A program made the translations under genes and the position numbers. A stretch of 64,000 nucleotides of DNA from JBEICQ01 sp046297395 (lineage in GTDB: Bacteria; Bacteroidota; Bacteroidia; UBA4408). Below, one piece after another: positions 60,792 to 64,000 of this stretch. The stretch lies in contig JBKCNM010000073.1 of assembly GCA_046297395.1 (NCBI GenBank), positions 1-64,000 of the forward strand. Direction: 5' to 3'. Each line of letters begins with the position of its first letter. Position 1 is the first letter of the stretch. The notes under the pieces were generated by a model, which searched no databases, was not told where the DNA came from, and worked only from the letters and a program-made list of their open reading frames with translations.

Positions 60792-63062
60792 TCAGGTTGT
60801 TTTTTTGGTGATGGCATCTGCAACTGCAATGCCTACCATGTCCACAATCTCGCGTACTGAACTGCCCAGCTGCAATACATGCACACTTTTGTTCAAACCA
60901 AGCAGGATGGGACCAATGGCTTCCGCACCACCGATTTCCTGAATGAGTTTGTAAGCAATATTGCCGCTCTCAAGATTCGGGAAAATCAAGGTATTGGGTC
61001 TTTTCTGTGCCAGCACACTAAATGGAAATTGCTCTTTGATCAAATTCATGTTCAGGGCCATATTGGCCTGCATCTCACCATCAACCACCAGGTCGGGATG
61101 ATGCTTGTGAAGATATTGCACAGCTTCTCTCACTTTTTTGGTTTTGGCATGATCCACAGAGCCAAAGTTGGAGTAGGATAACATGGCAATTCTGGGTTCA
61201 ATGTTAAACTGCTTCACCTGTTCAGCAGCAAGCAGGGCAATCTCAACCAGGTCATCGGCTTCGGGATCTATGTTCAGGGTGGTATCTGCAAAAAACAAGG
61301 GTCCTTTTTTGGTCATCATCAGGTACATGCCGGCGGCCTTCCTGAATCCTTTTTTTACTCCGAAGATTTCCAAAGCGGGACGAATGGTATCCGGATATTT
61401 ACGGGTTAATCCACTGATGAGGGCGTCTGCCTGTCCGGTTTCTACCATCATCGCACCAAAATAATTTCTTTCCTGCATTACCCTGCGCGCTTCAAATTGG
61501 GTATAACCCCTGCGTCCGCGGCGAGCAAAAAACAAATCTCCGAAATGGTTTCTTCTGCCTTCTTCTTCTTCACTCCTGCAATCGATGATGGTGGCATCTT
61601 GGAGAGGAATATTGTAGGTTTTCATCAGGTGAAGAATTCTATCTCTGTCACCCAATAAGATGGGTTTGGCGATGCCTTCTTCCTTTACGGTGAAAGCCGC
61701 TTTGAGAATTTTGTAATGGTCGGCTTCGGCGAACACAACTGTTTGTGGATTCTGACGGGCTTTCTCCGTTACAAATTTCATCAGCTCATTGTCCATACCC
61801 ATGCGGTTCCGAAGCGCTGTTTCGTAAGCCTCCCAATCAGTGATGGGCATTTTTGCCACTCCACTGTCTATGGCAGCTCTAGCCACGGCAGGTGCCACCC
61901 GGTAAATGAGGCGGTTGTCGATGGGTTTGGGAATGATGTAATCTTTTCCGAAAGAAAGATTGTTCGCACCATAAGCCAGGTTCACCGAATCAGGTACGGG
62001 TTCTTTTGCCAATGCTGCTATGGCATGCACCGCAGCCAGCTTCATTTCTTCATTGATGGCACTGGCACGCACATCAAGCGCACCTCTGAAGATAAAAGGG
62101 AATCCCAATACATTGTTTACCTGATTGGGATGATCGCTTCTTCCTGTGGCCATAATTACATCGGGTCGTGCAGCGATGGCATCTGCATACGCAATCTCAG
62201 GATCCGGGTTTGCAAGTGCAAAAACCACCGGATTGGAAGCCATGCTTTGCACCATCTCCTTGCTCACGATATTTCCTTTCGACAAACCAACAAATACATC
62301 TGCATCTTTAAGGGCTTCTGAAAGCGAATGGATGTTTCTTTGGGTGGCAAAAGGTTTTTTCATCTCATCAAGAGATTCCCTGTCTGCCCTGATCACACCT
62401 TTGCTGTCGCACATCACAAGGTTTTCGGGTTTTGCTCCCAAACTGATGTATAAACCTGCACAGGAAATGGCTGATGCCCCAGCACCATTAAAAACAATGC
62501 GTACTTCTTCTATCTTTTTCTTTACCACCTCCAAGGCATTCATCAACGCTGCTCCTGTGATGATGGCCGTGCCATGCTGATCATCGTGCATCACCGGAAT
62601 ACTGAGCTCTTCCTTGAGTCTTTTTTCGATGAGAAAACATTCAGGAGCTTTGATGTCTTCCAAATTGATGCCCCCAAAAGTGGGAGAGATGGCTTTGATG
62701 GTTTGAATTAATTTTTCTGGATCTTTTTCGTTGATTTCAATGTCAAACACATCGATATCAGCAAACAGTTTAAACAGAATACCTTTGCCTTCCATCACCG
62801 GTTTTGATGCCTCCGGCCCAATGTCGCCAAGCCCCAGCACCGCAGTTCCATTGGAAATAACCGCCACCAGGTTTCCTTTGGCTGTGTAACGGTATACATG
62901 CTCGGTATGTTTGGCTATTTCAAGACATGGCTGAGCAACACCCGGAGAATATGCCAGCGATAAATCACGCTGCGAACTGGTGGGCTTGGTTGAGATGACT
63001 TCTATTTTTCCGGGTCTTCCCTGGGCATGATAGTCCAGTGCTTCCTGATTAAAATTTTCCAT
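60792..63062 (-). CDS. maeB: NADP-dependent malic enzyme with phosphotransacetylase-like domain (MaeB type)
   Basis: Oxidative decarboxylation of malate to pyruvate with NADP. The N-terminal malic enzyme domain (about 1-425) shows YSPGVAQPCLEIA, HDDQHGTAIITGAAL and the Rossmann motif VFNGAGASAISCAGLY. The C-terminal half (about 430-756) is a phosphotransacetylase-like domain as in E. coli MaeB, usually regulatory rather than catalytic. ATG 63062 (MENFNQEALDYHAQGRPGK) gives 756 residues, normal for MaeB; a TTG three codons upstream is less likely. It precedes ruvA by 57 bases. Confidence 0.95.
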   Translation of the reverse strand: MENFNQEALDYHAQGRPGKIEVISTKPTSSQRDLSLAYSPGVAQPCLEIAKHTEHVYRYTAKGNLVAVISNGTAVLGLGDIGPEASKPVMEGKGILFKLFADIDVFDIEINEKDPEKLIQTIKAISPTFGGINLEDIKAPECFLIEKRLKEELSIPVMHDDQHGTAIITGAALMNALEVVKKKIEEVRIVFNGAGASAISCAGLYISLGAKPENLVMCDSKGVIRADRESLDEMKKPFATQRNIHSLSEALKDADVFVGLSKGNIVSKEMVQSMASNPVVFALANPDPEIAYADAIAARPDVIMATGRSDHPNQVNNVLGFPFIFRGALDVRASAINEEMKLAAVHAIAALAKEPVPDSVNLAYGANNLSFGKDYIIPKPIDNRLIYRVAPAVARAAIDSGVAKMPITDWEAYETALRNRMGMDNELMKFVTEKARQNPQTVVFAEADHYKILKAAFTVKEEGIAKPILLGDRDRILHLMKTYNIPLQDATIIDCRSEEEEGRRNHFGDLFFARRGRRGYTQFEARRVMQERNYFGAMMVETGQADALISGLTRKYPDTIRPALEIFGVKKGFRKAAGMYLMMTKKGPLFFADTTLNIDPEADDLVEIALLAAEQVKQFNIEPRIAMLSYSNFGSVDHAKTKKVREAVQYLHKHHPDLVVDGEMQANMALNMNLIKEQFPFSVLAQKRPNTLIFPNLESGNIAYKLIQEIGGAEAIGPILLGLNKSVHVLQLGSSVREIVDMVGIAVADAITKKTT

Positions 63063-63143
63063 TTTTAGCAAAAGATTGAACGAAGATACATCTTTATCAA
63101 TTGCGTGTTTACTGCCATTTTATGCGATGTGCAGCCAAGGCCA

Positions 63144-64000
63144 TCAAGGCTTACTTATTGATTTTTCTTTTCGCGCATGCATGGCAAGGATTCTGGAATT
63201 TTCTGATCTCGTGAGCGGATGCTTGCGTATGTCCCAGAATATTTTCGCACGGTTTTTATCCGGCTCCGGAGATACAATCGGTTGGGGATAATCCAATACT
63301 CCCGTAAAGAGTTTATCCATGGCTGTCATCTTCCAGGGTTCATGGATAAACTGAGGAGGAATGGATGCCAACGACGGAATCCATTGTTTGATAAATGCTC
63401 CTTCCGAATCATGTGAGTAACTATTTTTTACCGGATTGTAAATTCTGATGAGATTGGTTCCGGTGGTTCCGGCCTGCATCTGAAACTGTGGATAATGAAT
63501 GCCCGGTTCATAATCCAAAAAAAGTTTGGCCAGATGATAGACGCCTTCTCTCCAGTCCATGAGCAGGTGATGACATAAAAATGAAACCAGCATGGCGCGC
63601 ATCCTGAAATTGATCCAACCTGTTTGGTGCAGGCAACGCATGCATGCATCCACCAGCGGGAATCCTGTGTTTCCTTGTTTCCATGCTTCAAGCAGTTCTT
63701 CGTTTTTGTTGAATGAAATCAATTGGTAGCCGCGATTGATGTGCTCGGTTTCATAGCGACATTCATTTTCAAATTTTTGTATAAAATGACAGTGCCAGTG
63801 CAGCCTACTGATGAATTGTCGCAGAGGCGAAGATGCTCTTGTTTGCGCCAGCTTTTGGTTGGCTGCCTGAAACACCTCCCGCAGCGACAGGTTTCCCCAT
63901 GTCAAGTAAGGAGAAAGTCTGCTGCAGCTCTGTCGGCTCTGCATGGGTTTTGAGATGCCTCTGCTGTAATTGATCCATCGTTGCTCCAGAAATCCTTGCA
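63144..64000 (-). CDS. Photolyase/cryptochrome-family FAD-binding protein (5' end beyond window)
   Basis: Only the C-terminal FAD-binding part is present. The reading frame continues without a stop to base 64000, upstream of the first internal ATG at 63944 (FLEQRWINYSRGISKP precedes it), so the true start lies outside. Photolyase-family blocks are SRLSPYLTWGNLSLREV, GFPLVDACMRCLHQTGWINF, SFLCHHLLMDWREG, DYEPGIHYPQFQMQAG and RIYNPVKNSYSHDSEGAFIK. The usual WQW of CPD photolyases is replaced by FQM, and an extra Cys pair (DACMRC) is present. This points to a distinct photolyase/cryptochrome subgroup whose repair or sensing role is not clear. It follows no gene on the same strand except maeB, 81 bases downstream. 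Confidence 0.85.
   Translation of the reverse strand, partial: QGFLEQRWINYSRGISKPMQSRQSCSRLSPYLTWGNLSLREVFQAANQKLAQTRASSPLRQFISRLHWHCHFIQKFENECRYETEHINRGYQLISFNKNEELLEAWKQGNTGFPLVDACMRCLHQTGWINFRMRAMLVSFLCHHLLMDWREGVYHLAKLFLDYEPGIHYPQFQMQAGTTGTNLIRIYNPVKNSYSHDSEGAFIKQWIPSLASIPPQFIHEPWKMTAMDKLFTGVLDYPQPIVSPEPDKNRAKIFWDIRKHPLTRSENSRILAMHARKEKSISKP

Noticed and set aside
1..64000. CRISPR arrays, tRNA and rRNA genes
   Set aside because: No regularly spaced direct repeats, tRNA-like TTCGA arms with matching cloverleaf, or rRNA segments were found when reading the window.

Overview
The window reads as chromosomal DNA of a Bacteroidota bacterium, probably from the Chitinophagales/Sphingobacteriales side rather than an enteric Bacteroides, although the exact order cannot be fixed from sequence alone. 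The evidence is a giant SprA (type IX secretion translocon), two proteins with type IX C-terminal sorting domains, TonB-dependent receptors, SD-poor starts, and at least fourteen upstream copies of the Bacteroidota -7 promoter box TAnnTTTG. Most genes are housekeeping or conserved accessory genes. I see no rRNA, tRNA, CRISPR array, insertion sequence or prophage.

Layout. 1-972: AT-rich DNA without a convincing gene. 973-4292: UvrD-like helicase and, convergent, an RsmF-like rRNA methyltransferase, separated by copy 1 of a hairpin repeat. 4405-9808: SUF iron-sulfur operon sufA-sufB-sufC-sufD-sufS plus a DUF2905 protein, with two TTAGA/TCTAA palindromes around its promoter. 9941-16707: scoB-paaA, a SRPBCC/GyrI-like protein, a CAP-domain protein with an SDR, and two MacB-like permeases. 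16719-21077: a cobalamin-riboswitch-controlled operon on the minus strand encoding a BtuB-like receptor, a DUF4465 (BtuH-like) protein with a type IX sorting domain, a BtuG-like beta-propeller lipoprotein and an 82-residue unknown. 21172-25127: surface nuclease lipoprotein, small lipoprotein, EamA exporter, beta-helix protein. 25210-28575: crtB, an unknown, ispH, and DAHP synthase-chorismate mutase.

28820-37904: ABC-F ATPase, a type IX cargo protein, an outer-membrane-like protein, ilvE, and tig-clpP-clpX. 38191-43408: a minus-strand run of RND (MMPL-type) exporter, rmlA, sugar-nucleotide epimerase and trans-polyprenyl synthase. 43479-47334: TonB-dependent receptor, a 19-residue-repeat protein and an SDR. 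47335-47987: AT-rich spacer with a long hairpin and copy 2 of the repeat. 47988-63062: a minus-strand array which, in transcription order, is maeB, ruvA, sprA, gcvH, vanZ-like, deoC, an unknown, aldehyde dehydrogenase, and a truncated aldehyde-dehydrogenase-like protein. 63144-64000: the 3' part of a photolyase/cryptochrome-family gene cut by the window end.

Functional links. The B12 operon couples a riboswitch to surface capture and TonB-dependent import; its DUF4465 protein appears to be delivered by the same type IX system whose core, SprA, is encoded 35 kb away. deoC with aldehyde dehydrogenases suggests deoxyribose-5-phosphate breakdown with oxidation of the acetaldehyde released. crtB and ispH, with the polyprenyl synthase, point to isoprenoid and carotenoid synthesis. 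The most unusual non-coding signal is the two-copy hairpin repeat: its distal stem is kept in place while its sequence changes, and one copy supplies the C-terminal tail of a protein.
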